Positions 17,139 to 26,210 of a DNA stretch of 64,000 nt are shown here, piece after piece (the first letter of the stretch is position 1; the number at the start of each line of letters is the position of its first letter). The notes under the pieces were generated by a model. It saw only the letters and a program-made list of their open reading frames with translations, searched no databases and had not been told where the DNA came from. Both the position numbers and the translations under genes were made by a program. This DNA is from Bifidobacterium polysaccharolyticum (GTDB lineage Bacteria > Actinomycetota > Actinomycetes > Actinomycetales > Bifidobacteriaceae), in the NCBI RefSeq assembly GCF_016101585.1, contig NZ_JACFQG010000003.1, positions 276,019 through 340,018 on the forward strand, in the 5' to 3' direction.

Positions 17139-17154
17139 GGTTACAATTGTAACC
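17139..17154. promoter_or_regulatory. Perfect 16-bp palindrome upstream of araB
   Basis: GGTTACAATTGTAACC is a perfect inverted repeat 41 bp before the araB start codon. It is a candidate operator or activator site for the ara operon. Its sequence differs from the usual LacI half-site, so a second regulator cannot be excluded. Confidence 0.65.
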
Positions 17155-17160
17155 AGAATA

Positions 17161-17174
17161 TGTGAGCGTTAACA
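17161..17174. promoter_or_regulatory. LacI-type operator upstream of araB
   Basis: TGTGAGCGTTAACA has the central CG and TGT/ACA ends typical of LacI-family operators. It lies 21 bp before the araB ATG, where a bound repressor would block transcription. The upstream gene encodes a LacI-family protein. Confidence 0.65.
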
Positions 17175-17194
17175 TATCAGGCAAAGGAGCGGAC

Positions 17195-18808
17195 ATGGTT
17201 CTTGGCGAACAAGGCGTCATCGTTAGTGAATTACAGGAGGGCGCGACAAGTCTGGGCATCGAATTCGGCTCCACCCGCATCAAGGCTGTGCTGATCGACC
17301 ATGACTACCGGACGCTGGCCACCGGGGACGTCGAGTGGGAGAACCGGCTGGAGGACGGCCTCTGGACCTATTCCATGGACCAGATCCATCAGGGTCTGCA
17401 GGCGGCCTATGCAGCCATGGCCGAGGACGTCCGCCGCCAGTACGGGGTGACGCTGACCAAGATAGGCGCCATGGGGATTTCAGCCATGATGCACGGCTAC
17501 CTGGCCTTCGACAAGGATGGTCGGCTGCTGGTGCCCTTCCGCACCTGGCGCAACACCAACACCCGCCAGGCCCATGAGGAGCTTTCGCAGGCCTTCAAGA
17601 TCAACATCCCTGAGCGCTGGTCCATTGCCCACCTCTACCAGGCCATTTTGAACGGCGAAGAGCATGTGCCCAAGGTGGCCTACATCACCACCCTGGCCGG
17701 CTACATGCACTGGAGGCTCTCCGGCCGCAAGGTCATCGGCATTGGCGATGCCTCGGGCATGTTCCCCATCGACTCCTCCCGCAAGGAGTTCGACCAGGGC
17801 CTGCTGGACATCTTTTCCCGACTGCCCCAGGTCCAGGCCCAGCCCTGGGACATCCATGACCTGCTGCCTGAGCCATTGACCGCCGGCAGCGATGCCGGCG
17901 CGCTGACCGCAGAAGGCGCCGCCCTGCTCGATCCCAGCGGTCAGCTGCAGCCCGGCGTGCCTATGGCCCCGCCCGAGGGCGACGCGGGAACCGGCATGGT
18001 GGCGACCAACGCGGTTCGTCCCCGCACCGGCAACGTGTCTGCGGGCACGTCCATCTTCGCCATGGTGGTTCTGGAACATCCCCTGCGTGATTTCCATCCA
18101 GAGGTGGATCCGGTCACCACACCGGCTGGGGATCCAGCCGGCATGAGCCATGCCAACAACTTCACCTCGGACCTGAACGCCTGGGTGGGGCTGTTCGGGG
18201 AATTCGCCAAGGCCGCCGGTCTGGATCTCAAGGGGGATGCGCTCTACGCCACCCTGTTCAACCAGGCCCTTCTGGGAGACAAGGATGCCGGCGGGCTGAT
18301 CAACTACTGCTTCTATTCCGGGGAGTTCCTGGCTGGTCTGGAGGAGGGCCGGCCCGTCTTTGCCCGCGGCCCCGAGGGACGGATGACCCTGGCCAACTTC
18401 ATGCGTGCCCAGCTCTTCTCGGCCTTCTCGCCGGTCACCATCGGCATGGATGTGATGACCCGCCAGGAGCATGTCCAGGTGGACACCATGGTCGGGCACG
18501 GCGGCATCTTCGCCACCCCCAAGGTGGCCCAGCGGATCCTGGCCGCCGCCTTCAACGCCCCCATCAAGGTCATGTCCACCGCTGTGGAGGGGGGCGCCTG
18601 GGGCATGGCCGTTCTGGCCGACTACCTGGGTCATGCCGACCAGACCCTGGCCGACTACCTGGATGCCAATGTCTTTGCAGGAGTCCAGTCCACAACAGAG
18701 CAGCCGGACCCGGCTGATGTGAAGGGCTTCAGAGCCTTCTTCGACCGCTTCACCAAGGGCCTGCCCATCGAGCAGGCGGCCGTGAAGACCATCCCCCTGC
18801 AGGGATGA
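17195..18808 (+). CDS. araB: L-ribulokinase
   Basis: Phosphorylates L-ribulose to L-ribulose 5-phosphate, the second step of L-arabinose use. The 537-residue protein is an FGGY-type sugar kinase: phosphate-binding LGIEFGSTRIKAVLIDHDYR near residues 18-37, MGISAMMHGY near 95, and the C-terminal ATP-binding part with GHGGIFATPKVAQRILAAA. The ATG at 17195 is chosen for its AAAGGAG site; the frame is open to 17162 but overlaps the operator. araD follows 64 nt downstream and araA after that, and the two lie within one probable transcript ending at the hairpin at 21131. Confidence 0.93.
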   Translation: MVLGEQGVIVSELQEGATSLGIEFGSTRIKAVLIDHDYRTLATGDVEWENRLEDGLWTYSMDQIHQGLQAAYAAMAEDVRRQYGVTLTKIGAMGISAMMHGYLAFDKDGRLLVPFRTWRNTNTRQAHEELSQAFKINIPERWSIAHLYQAILNGEEHVPKVAYITTLAGYMHWRLSGRKVIGIGDASGMFPIDSSRKEFDQGLLDIFSRLPQVQAQPWDIHDLLPEPLTAGSDAGALTAEGAALLDPSGQLQPGVPMAPPEGDAGTGMVATNAVRPRTGNVSAGTSIFAMVVLEHPLRDFHPEVDPVTTPAGDPAGMSHANNFTSDLNAWVGLFGEFAKAAGLDLKGDALYATLFNQALLGDKDAGGLINYCFYSGEFLAGLEEGRPVFARGPEGRMTLANFMRAQLFSAFSPVTIGMDVMTRQEHVQVDTMVGHGGIFATPKVAQRILAAAFNAPIKVMSTAVEGGAWGMAVLADYLGHADQTLADYLDANVFAGVQSTTEQPDPADVKGFRAFFDRFTKGLPIEQAAVKTIPLQG

Positions 18809-18872
18809 GGCCGGGAGCTGAAAACGTCAAGCGGCCGGATCAGCGTGATCGGGCCGGGAAAAGGAGTTGCTG

Positions 18873-19565
18873 ATGGTGTCCTTGGCTGATTATTCGCCCG
18901 AGGTGCGCGACGAGGTGAAACTGGTGCGCGAGCAGGTGGCCACCCTGCATGCGCAGCTGACCAGGTGGAATCTGGTGGTCTGGACGGCGGGCAACGTCTC
19001 GCAGCGGCTGCGCTCTGCCGATTTGATGGTCATCAAACCCTCGGGGGTGCGCTATGAGCACCTGACCCCGGGCTCCATGGTGGTCACCGATCTGGATGGC
19101 AATGTGGTTGATGGCGCTGAGGCCCCCTCCTCGGACACGCTATCCCACGCTTATATCTACCGACATATGCCCGAGGTCTATGGCGTGGTCCACACCCATT
19201 CCACCTATGCCACCGCCTGGGCGGCCACCGGCAGGGACATTCCCTGCGTGCTGACCATGATGGGTGACGAGTTCGGCGGTCCCGTGCCGGTCGGTCCCTT
19301 TGAGCTGATCGGCTCCGAGGCCATCGGCAAGGGCGTGGTCGACACCCTCAAGGATCATCCGGGCTGCCCGGCTGTGCTCATGCGCAACCATGGGCCCTTC
19401 ACCGTGGGAGCCGATGCCGAGGCTGCTGTCAAGGCGGCGGCCATGACCGAAGAGGTGGCCCACACGGTCTGGGCGGCTGAGCAGATCGGCACGCCCAAGC
19501 CCATCGATCCGGCCGACATAGCCAAGCTCAACGACCGGTACCAGCACGTCTACGGCCAGCACTGA
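18873..19565 (+). CDS. araD: L-ribulose-5-phosphate 4-epimerase
   Basis: A 230-residue class II aldolase-fold epimerase that converts L-ribulose 5-phosphate to D-xylulose 5-phosphate, which bifidobacteria send to phosphoketolase. The zinc ligands are visible in [10 protein letters not shown] (near residues 105-114) and in the later [19 protein letters not shown] and KPSGVRYE near 50-60 bind the phosphate. AAGGAG lies 6 nt before the ATG at 18873. It is the middle gene of araBDA. Confidence 0.94.
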   Translation: MVSLADYSPEVRDEVKLVREQVATLHAQLTRWNLVVWTAGNVSQRLRSADLMVIKPSGVRYEHLTPGSMVVTDLDGNVVDGAEAPSSDTLSHAYIYRHMPEVYGVVHTHSTYATAWAATGRDIPCVLTMMGDEFGGPVPVGPFELIGSEAIGKGVVDTLKDHPGCPAVLMRNHGPFTVGADAEAAVKAAAMTEEVAHTVWAAEQIGTPKPIDPADIAKLNDRYQHVYGQH

Positions 19566-19593
19566 GCCGGAAAACACAAGCAAAGGAGCAAGT

Positions 19594-21108
19594 ATGAGCA
19601 TGAAAAATCCCTTCGAGGGCAAGGAGCTTTGGTTCGCCGTTGGTTCGCAGGACCTCTATGGTGAGGAGACCCTGCGTCAAGTGGGCGTCCAGGCGGCGGA
19701 CATCGCCAAGTCCCTCAACGACTCTGGGCGGATCCCGGTCAAGCTGGTTCTGAAGCCCACTCTGAAGGACTCGGATTCCATCCTGAACTTCATGGTCGAT
19801 GCCTCGTCGAACCCGGCCTGCATCGGCGTGGTGGCCTGGATGCACACCTTCAGCCCGGCCAAGATGTGGATCAGAGGTCTGGAGAAGCTGCGCAAGCCGC
19901 TCCTGCAGCTGAACACCCAGCATCATGTGGAGATCCCCTGGGACACCATTGATATGGACTTCATGAATCTGAACCAATCGGCCCACGGCGACCGTGAGTT
20001 CGGCTACATTCTGACCAGGCTGGGAATCCCGCGCAAGATTGTGGTCGGCCACTACACCGATCCCGAGGTTGCCGACAAGATCGGCGTCTGGGCTCGCGCC
20101 TGCGCCGGCTGGGACGCCGCCAACAACATGAAGGTCTGCCGCTGGGGCGACAACATGCGTGACGTCGCCGTCACTGAGGGCGACAAGACCGAGGCCGAGC
20201 GGGTCTTCGGCGTCTCCGTCAACACCTGGCCGGTCAACGAGCTGGTGGACCATGTCAACGCCGTCACCGACGACCAGGTCAAGGATCTGATCGAGGACTA
20301 CAAGCGCAGCTATGATGTGGCTCCCGAACTCCTGGACTCCCGGTACGACTCCCTGGTGGTGGCCGCCCGCGAAGAGCTCGGCATGCGTGCCATGATGGAA
20401 GAGGTGGGTGCCACCGCTGCCGTGGACAACTTCCAGGATCTGGGAGGCCTGCGTCAGCTTCCCGGCGTGGGGGCCCAGCGGCTGATGGCCGACGGGTACG
20501 GATTCTCGGCAGAGGGCGACTGGAAGACCTCGGTTCTGATCCGGATCGGCAACGTCATGGGCTACGGGCTCAAGGGTGGCTGCTCGCTCATGGAGGACTA
20601 CTCATACAACTTCGTGCCCGGCCATGAGGAGATCATGGGCGCCCACATGCTGGAGGTCTCGCCCACGCTGTTGACCGAGGGACGGCCCCGCCTGGAGATC
20701 CATCCCCTGTCTATCGGCGACAGGGAGGATCCCGTGCGCCTGGTCTTCACGGCTACGCCTTGCACCGATGCTGTGGTCGTCTCCCTGGCGGATGTGCGCG
20801 AACGCTTCCGCCTGGTCATGAATGTGGTGGATGTGGTCGAGCCCGGCGGGTCCCTGGCCAAGCTGCCTGTGGCACGTGCGCTCTGGAAGCCCCGGCCCTC
20901 GCTCAAGGTCTCGGCTGAGTGCTGGCTGCGTGCCGGCGCAGCCCACCATACCTGCATGACCACCACCGTGGGCCGTGAGGCCTGGGAGGACTTCGCGCGC
21001 ATGGCTGGTGTGGAACTCGCCATCATCGACGAGAACACTGAACCTCGGCGTTTCGAGGCCGACCTGCGTGCAGCCGAGCTCTACCATCGGTTGGATAACC
21101 GGCACTGA
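19594..21108 (+). CDS. araA: L-arabinose isomerase
   Basis: A 504-residue isomerase converting L-arabinose to L-ribulose, the first step of the pathway. The start [20 protein letters not shown] is characteristic, followed by [14 protein letters not shown] near 90, TQHHVEIPW near 112 and [19 protein letters not shown] metal-binding segment near 333. The ATG at 19594 follows an AAAGGAGC site. It is the last gene of the operon and ends 22 nt before a strong terminator. Confidence 0.97.
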   Translation: MSMKNPFEGKELWFAVGSQDLYGEETLRQVGVQAADIAKSLNDSGRIPVKLVLKPTLKDSDSILNFMVDASSNPACIGVVAWMHTFSPAKMWIRGLEKLRKPLLQLNTQHHVEIPWDTIDMDFMNLNQSAHGDREFGYILTRLGIPRKIVVGHYTDPEVADKIGVWARACAGWDAANNMKVCRWGDNMRDVAVTEGDKTEAERVFGVSVNTWPVNELVDHVNAVTDDQVKDLIEDYKRSYDVAPELLDSRYDSLVVAAREELGMRAMMEEVGATAAVDNFQDLGGLRQLPGVGAQRLMADGYGFSAEGDWKTSVLIRIGNVMGYGLKGGCSLMEDYSYNFVPGHEEIMGAHMLEVSPTLLTEGRPRLEIHPLSIGDREDPVRLVFTATPCTDAVVVSLADVRERFRLVMNVVDVVEPGGSLAKLPVARALWKPRPSLKVSAECWLRAGAAHHTCMTTTVGREAWEDFARMAGVELAIIDENTEPRRFEADLRAAELYHRLDNRH

Positions 21109-21130
21109 GCGCCTGTTCCAGGAAGATAGC

Positions 21131-21163
21131 AAGGCCCCGCCACTGCACATGTGGCGGGGCCTT
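21131..21163 (+). terminator. Terminator of the araBDA operon
   Basis: A perfect 13-bp stem (21131-21143 with 21151-21163) with a 7-nt loop (TGCACAT) lies 22 nt after the araA stop codon. The stem starts AAGGCCCCG and ends CGGGGCCTT, followed by TACAT, so the T run is short but the stem is very stable. Confidence 0.88.
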
Positions 21164-21351
21164 TACATATTCGGCTTGTCGGTTTGCGTTGTCACAATTT
21201 TGTCGGTACAGTGATGATTAGGCAATGGGAACAGTGGCATGTCCCAAAGTTGACATAAAGCCCACCCCCCTGAGTCGGGGAAGTGATCGGTTGGGGAGGC
21301 GAAGATGTGCCTGGCCATCCTGTGCCTATTAATACAGAAGGGAAAGCGTGC

Positions 21352-23376
21352 ATGCACATGCAACGAGATAATGAAGGGATAAGGCTCCCTAAGCTTTTAG
21401 GCTTGGCGGTCGCCGGAGCGACGCTCCTGGCGGGCATGGTCGTTCTGCCAGCCACCCAAGCTTCAGCTGCTGACGACCAATATGGATTCAGCACAGATGA
21501 TAACTTCAGACCTGGCGTTTTGGATGACAGCGTCCAGCCAACTCTGACAGTTACCAAGTACTTCTCACTGGTTGATGGGTACGCTTCAACTGGATCTGCT
21601 AATGATGCCAATAATTTTAAGGACGACAAAGATCTAGTCCCGGCTAAGGGTATTAGGTTCCGCGTCTATGAGGTTGTGCCAAAAGGCGAAAATAAGCAGA
21701 TGGGCGATATAGTTGCCTCTGACGAGGAGTCTTGGACGCAAAAACCTGACACCCCGTTATACGTCGCAGATACAGACGGACAAGGTGTCATCAACCAGTG
21801 GTACAAGGGGGATAATACCGGAGTTCCTACGACGACCAAGTTGCAGTTCCCCAAAGGTGCTGGCCACTACTTCGTTATGAAGGAAGACCAGGCGGGTTCA
21901 CCTGCTTTCACTGAAGGCCCGAATAAGCTCGACATGACTAAGTATACTGTTTCAACAAACGCTTTCTTTAGCTTGCCCTACGCAACCACTGGAAGTGATG
22001 CTAACAGCACTACTGGATACATCTATAACCTCCACCTCTTCCCCAAGAACAGGCACAACACGGCTTTCGCCAAGACAGTTCAAGGAGTCACAGACTCGAC
22101 GACTGGTAAGGCGAAGTCCACTCGTTATGCGAAAGCAGGAGATAAGATCTCGTACAAGCTGTCGCAGACGATTTACAATGAGCCTAATAAAGACAATCGG
22201 GGCACGCCGGATGGAAAGCTCGATACGCACGAGTTGAAGGGCGCGAATGGCGATCTTCGTATCGTCGATCGTATGTCCAGCTCATTGAGCGCCAATAACG
22301 ATTTCACTGTGAAGGTGAATTACAAAAATAATACTAAGAATAATACGCCTGGTTCAATAGACTTGACAAAGGATACGGATTATACTCTCTCCACTCCTAC
22401 CGCGAATCCAGAAAGAATCCTGAAGACCGAAGATTCCCCGAATATGTTCCCGGACAATCCAGATAACGTCAGCTACTACCAGTTTGACTTCTTTGGCGGG
22501 TCTGCAACGAGCGGTATCATTCCTCAGCTGCAGAAAGTTCCGGCAACGGTTATGCAGCTTGATATCACCTACACTGCCACCGTTACTGGCAAGGGTGATT
22601 CGACCGGTACTGATGGTGTAGCAAACGATGCGTCTTCTGACTTTACAGAGAACACAACTTCAGACGGCAAAGCTACTGACCCGATTCATGAGCACACGAA
22701 CGTCGTCAATGCGGTTCTTGTTTTTGGTTCAATTAAGAGCGAAAAGGACGGTTATGCCGCCCTTCCGGATACTCAGTATCGCCTGGTGGACGCCACTGAT
22801 CAGGACAAGTACCTGGCAACTGATGGACAGTTCTATAGCGCGGGAGCTGATTTGCCAACAGGTGTCACGCTTTTTGAGGCTACGGCTAATAAGAAAGGTC
22901 TGGTAGTCTTTGCCGGTCTGCCTATCTTTGGTTCTGATACAACTACGCAGAACAAGGCTGCTACCGACACCGTCAAGGAAGGCATCAATTGGCGGGTAGT
23001 TGAGACTAAGACTCCTAAAGATTGGCGCAGTCCTGGTTTCCCGTTCAAGCAGGTTTCTTATGATAATCACAAAAATGAGACAGTAGACGATATTGTACAG
23101 AAGTATGGTCCTCACGCCACGATTGAACCTGACTATTCTCAGTTGAGCTTTGGAAACTTTGATGCACCAGCTTCAAAGGTCACTCAGAAGATTCAGTTCA
23201 ACAATTCTGACATTCAAAAGTACCTGATGCATTATGCAACGGATTCTTCTGATTCGCCTCTGGCACTGCCTCTGACTGGTGGTCGCGGCATCCTGCTTCT
23301 GCTGGTTGTTGGCGCCCTGCTCATGGGTGGGGCTCTGTACGCTCGTAGTCGGCGCAACAACGCCGCCCGGGCCTGA
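21352..23376 (+). CDS. Major pilin (FimA-like backbone subunit)
   Basis: A 674-residue pilus backbone protein. It has a signal peptide (residues 1 to about 42, cleavage near ATQASA), a pilin motif FPKN with Lys232 for subunit cross-linking, an E-box-like VVETKTP with Glu551 in the C-terminal Cna-B-type domain, and an LPLTG sorting signal at 639-643 followed by a hydrophobic helix and a basic tail. These are the hallmarks of sortase-assembled pilins. The ATG at 21352 has AGAAGGGA 7 nt upstream. The second pilin and a class C sortase follow. The gene is clearly more AT-rich than its neighbours (A/T-ending codons, runs such as AATAATACT), a sign of transfer or diversifying selection. Confidence 0.9.
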   Translation: MHMQRDNEGIRLPKLLGLAVAGATLLAGMVVLPATQASAADDQYGFSTDDNFRPGVLDDSVQPTLTVTKYFSLVDGYASTGSANDANNFKDDKDLVPAKGIRFRVYEVVPKGENKQMGDIVASDEESWTQKPDTPLYVADTDGQGVINQWYKGDNTGVPTTTKLQFPKGAGHYFVMKEDQAGSPAFTEGPNKLDMTKYTVSTNAFFSLPYATTGSDANSTTGYIYNLHLFPKNRHNTAFAKTVQGVTDSTTGKAKSTRYAKAGDKISYKLSQTIYNEPNKDNRGTPDGKLDTHELKGANGDLRIVDRMSSSLSANNDFTVKVNYKNNTKNNTPGSIDLTKDTDYTLSTPTANPERILKTEDSPNMFPDNPDNVSYYQFDFFGGSATSGIIPQLQKVPATVMQLDITYTATVTGKGDSTGTDGVANDASSDFTENTTSDGKATDPIHEHTNVVNAVLVFGSIKSEKDGYAALPDTQYRLVDATDQDKYLATDGQFYSAGADLPTGVTLFEATANKKGLVVFAGLPIFGSDTTTQNKAATDTVKEGINWRVVETKTPKDWRSPGFPFKQVSYDNHKNETVDDIVQKYGPHATIEPDYSQLSFGNFDAPASKVTQKIQFNNSDIQKYLMHYATDSSDSPLALPLTGGRGILLLLVVGALLMGGALYARSRRNNAARA

Positions 23377-23413
23377 TGATGCGGTCACATTAGAAGTTAT
23401 GTGAGGTGACCTG

Positions 23414-23450
23414 ATGGCGGACGGTTCCTCCGAGAATCGTCCGCCATTTT
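23414..23450 (+). terminator. Intergenic hairpin after the major pilin gene
   Basis: A 10-bp perfect stem (ATGGCGGACG at 23414-23423 with CGTCCGCCAT at 23438-23447) is followed by TTTTC. It lies between the two pilin genes and may act as a partial terminator or mRNA-stabilising element setting subunit ratios. Confidence 0.65.
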
Positions 23451-23568
23451 CATACGGACCGTCGGATTCTAGATGGTTCGTACATGTCGGGGCCGTTGGT
23501 CAGGTTTTTTAGGCCAGCGGATCTGACGCAACCACGTCGTCGAAAGGCGGCCTTGGAAGGGAAGGTTT

Positions 23569-24438
23569 ATGAAGGGAATTGCCTTGCCGAAATGCCTCAC
23601 CCGCCGGGTCCTGCCCTGTCTGATTGTGGTCTTGGCCTGTTTAGGTCTGACTGCTTTCGATATGACGCCGGCGGCAGAGGCGGCGACGGTCAACCCGACA
23701 CTGACGGTGCAACTCAAGAGAGGACATTCGGGTCAAGGCGGTCAGAACGACATCCTGCCGAGTGCTCCTGTATCGGCTGGAGCAGGGTATGTCTTTCGCG
23801 CCCTTAGGCTGGATGCCAGTACTCTGAAAAGCCGGGTGCAGGCACTTGACCATAACCCTGGGGCTGATAAGGCTCAAGCGGCTATCAGTAGCGAGGTGGC
23901 AGCCAACCCAGATGCTTTCAAGGATAAGAAACAACCAGCCGAATACTACGGTGTTTCTGATCAAGACGGCACCATCACCAACGCATCAGAAGCAAAATCT
24001 CAGGGAGTCTGGCTCACTGGAGCCCATCTTGATCTAGAAGCGTCCACACTGACAGGAGGAAGCCCAGCTGTTTTTGACGGGGACTACTTCAATGCCTCAT
24101 ATTGGCTGGTTACTTTAGTAGCGCCACCAAAGAGCGAAAAAGTGAAGGTAGATCCTGTAGTTGTGCAGTTGCCGCTCTACCGGGAGCAAGGTGAAGTCCA
24201 TCCGCTTTACGAGGTAACCATTAGTCCTAAGCTCGTTGACGTGCCTCAGAATGCGTTTCCGAATGGAGATCAAAGTGGGAATGGAGCCAAGACTGTTCCT
24301 GTCGTAAGATCAGGTCCACGAAAGCTGGCCGCTACTGGCGTATCTATGGTAGCGCCTGGTATTCTGCTCCTGGTTTTGGCCGCGATGGGCCTTTACTTGG
24401 CAGTCGTCGCGCGCTCCTGGAACAAGGATCAGCGCTAG
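23569..24438 (+). CDS. Minor/basal pilin with LAATG sorting signal
   Basis: A 289-residue surface protein with a signal peptide (residues 1 to about 40, cleavage near AEAA), one folded domain and a C-terminal sorting signal LAATG at 253-257 followed by a hydrophobic helix (APGILLLVLAAMGLYLAVVA) and a charged tail. The segment HPLYEVTISPK, with Lys221, resembles the strand carrying the pilin motif lysine in FimA-type proteins. GGAAGGGAAGG precedes the ATG. Alanine instead of proline in the sorting motif differs from the LPLTG of the major pilin. It is likely the basal or accessory subunit; this role is inferred from order and size. Confidence 0.75.
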   Translation: MKGIALPKCLTRRVLPCLIVVLACLGLTAFDMTPAAEAATVNPTLTVQLKRGHSGQGGQNDILPSAPVSAGAGYVFRALRLDASTLKSRVQALDHNPGADKAQAAISSEVAANPDAFKDKKQPAEYYGVSDQDGTITNASEAKSQGVWLTGAHLDLEASTLTGGSPAVFDGDYFNASYWLVTLVAPPKSEKVKVDPVVVQLPLYREQGEVHPLYEVTISPKLVDVPQNAFPNGDQSGNGAKTVPVVRSGPRKLAATGVSMVAPGILLLVLAAMGLYLAVVARSWNKDQR

Positions 24439-24504
24439 GTATTCTCACAGACATGTCGGTTTGATGTCATCACAGGATATCAGCGGCATCTGTGAGGGTG
24501 TATA

Positions 24505-24541
24505 AAAGACCGGCAGCATCATACAGGTGCCGCCGGTCTTT
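24505..24541 (+). terminator. Intergenic hairpin before the sortase gene
   Basis: A 10-bp stem (AAAGACCGGC at 24505-24514 with GCCGGTCTTT at 24532-24541) with inner pairing of CA/TG bases. The T run is short, so it may be a leaky terminator that lowers sortase expression relative to the pilins. Confidence 0.6.
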
Positions 24542-24607
24542 GTATGTCAAAAGCTATATATAGCTATTAACCGGAATATGCGAAATGCAGCATGAGGAAG
24601 GCTGTAG

Positions 24608-26083
24608 ATGGATCATAATATTGACTCGGTTACTATGAGCCCAGCTCATGCCCCCGGCAACAGTGATGTTGCTTATGTGTCCATTCCTGCTGATCAAGCG
24701 GATATGCCGCCTACCTTTGCTCCTAGTTCTGAACTGCCGCCTTCCTATCCGCCCTTGAAAGCTCCCAAGGATCGCGGTGCTTCAGACCCGAATGGTTCAG
24801 ATGCAATAGCAGATCCGGTGCTCGTTTCGGGCCAAGCTAAATCATTGGCCCCGATAATCGTCGTTTCAGGAAATAATCGCAAAGCAGTAGATGAGCAAGT
24901 CAATGCTGGGCAGATTGCCGTAACAGCATCCAAACAGGCCAAGAAGGATCGAAGGACAGCCAAGTCCGGCCGAGGATTCGGGCTCCTGGAGACTTTGGCC
25001 TTTCTGATTGGTCTGGGAATCTTCCTCTACCCGCTGTTGGCCGCCTATGTGAACTACTCCGAGGATGCCACTGCGGTGGATAACTACGATCAGATCGTGG
25101 ATGCCCTCTCGCCAGCACAGCGCAGAGCCATGTGGCGCGATGCCAAGAAGTATGACGAGGAGTTGGGCAAGCCCACGCTGAGGGACCCCTTCAAGTACAA
25201 GGAAGTCAAGGAGCCACTGGGTCGTTACTACAAAACCCTCAATGTAGACGGCAAGGGCATGATGGCCTATGTGGAGATTCCCAAGATCAACGTCAAGCTG
25301 CCTGTGCGGCACGGCACCAGCGACCAGGTGCTTAAGGACGGCACAGGGCACATTGCTACAACCCATGTGCCTACCGACAACCGAACCATCCACTCCGTCA
25401 TCACCGGGCACACGGGCGAAGTCGGCTACATGCTTTTCGATAACCTGACCCAGTTGCGCAAGGGAGACGTCTTCCAGATACGAGTGCTCAAACGGCATTT
25501 GAGCTATAAGGTAGACCAGATAAAAGTCATTTCGCCTACCGATGTCAGCGCACTGCAGCCAGTCCAGAATTCCAACTATGTGACCCTTCTGACCTGCTAC
25601 CCCTATGGCGTCAACTCGCATCGTCTGATTGTGCGAGGGCACTATATCGGCGATGACGTGCCTCCTACCCAACCTGAGGGTGCGCCCATTTACATGGTCT
25701 GGGTGTTCCTGGCTCTGTTTGCAGCCTGCCTGGTGGGCTGGTACCTGCTCTCACGCAGCCGGCGCAACTGCCGTCACGACCTGGAGCAGATGGAACATCT
25801 GGAATCTCGGGCGGCAGGACCTGGGACCATGGGCGAGCCGCTGGCCACAATCATGGTCAGCCATGAGCAGGAGACCCGATCCGAAGCCACCCGCCGTCGC
25901 CGGTTGATTAAAACACGGCGAATCTGCAGCGTTCTCATGTGGTTGCTGGCTGTGCTCGGCCTCTTCTTCGCCTGGGGTTCGGTCGGGATGATGATGAGAA
26001 TCGGCTTCCTGCCCGTATTCGACCTTGGCTACCACTGGTTCGATACCCATCTGATCTACTTCTTCGGTATCACCAAATTCTAG
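24608..26083 (+). CDS. Class C sortase, extended form
   Basis: A 491-residue pilus-polymerising transpeptidase. Residues 1-124 are a polar, proline-rich cytoplasmic extension; a membrane helix spans about 125-148; the class C lid motif DPF is at 193-195; the catalytic triad is His268 (TGHTG), Cys330 (LLTCYP) and Arg339 (HRLIVRG). A second helix at about 361-382, characteristic of class C, is followed by about 110 further residues with more hydrophobic segments (about 437-490). Typical class C sortases are 280-400 residues, so both ends are long. It would join pilins through the LPLTG threonine and Lys232 of the next subunit. Confidence 0.9.
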   Translation: MDHNIDSVTMSPAHAPGNSDVAYVSIPADQADMPPTFAPSSELPPSYPPLKAPKDRGASDPNGSDAIADPVLVSGQAKSLAPIIVVSGNNRKAVDEQVNAGQIAVTASKQAKKDRRTAKSGRGFGLLETLAFLIGLGIFLYPLLAAYVNYSEDATAVDNYDQIVDALSPAQRRAMWRDAKKYDEELGKPTLRDPFKYKEVKEPLGRYYKTLNVDGKGMMAYVEIPKINVKLPVRHGTSDQVLKDGTGHIATTHVPTDNRTIHSVITGHTGEVGYMLFDNLTQLRKGDVFQIRVLKRHLSYKVDQIKVISPTDVSALQPVQNSNYVTLLTCYPYGVNSHRLIVRGHYIGDDVPPTQPEGAPIYMVWVFLALFAACLVGWYLLSRSRRNCRHDLEQMEHLESRAAGPGTMGEPLATIMVSHEQETRSEATRRRRLIKTRRICSVLMWLLAVLGLFFAWGSVGMMMRIGFLPVFDLGYHWFDTHLIYFFGITKF

Positions 26084-26210
26084 GCCTGTGCATGTGCGGA
26101 CAGGTTTGACCACAGGGTCTGTTCTGTTGTAACCGGACTTTTGCCCGGCTCTAGAATGGAGCGAGCATGGCCCGGCAGACTGCTGGGCCGCGTCTGGGAA
26201 GGTTTGGACC

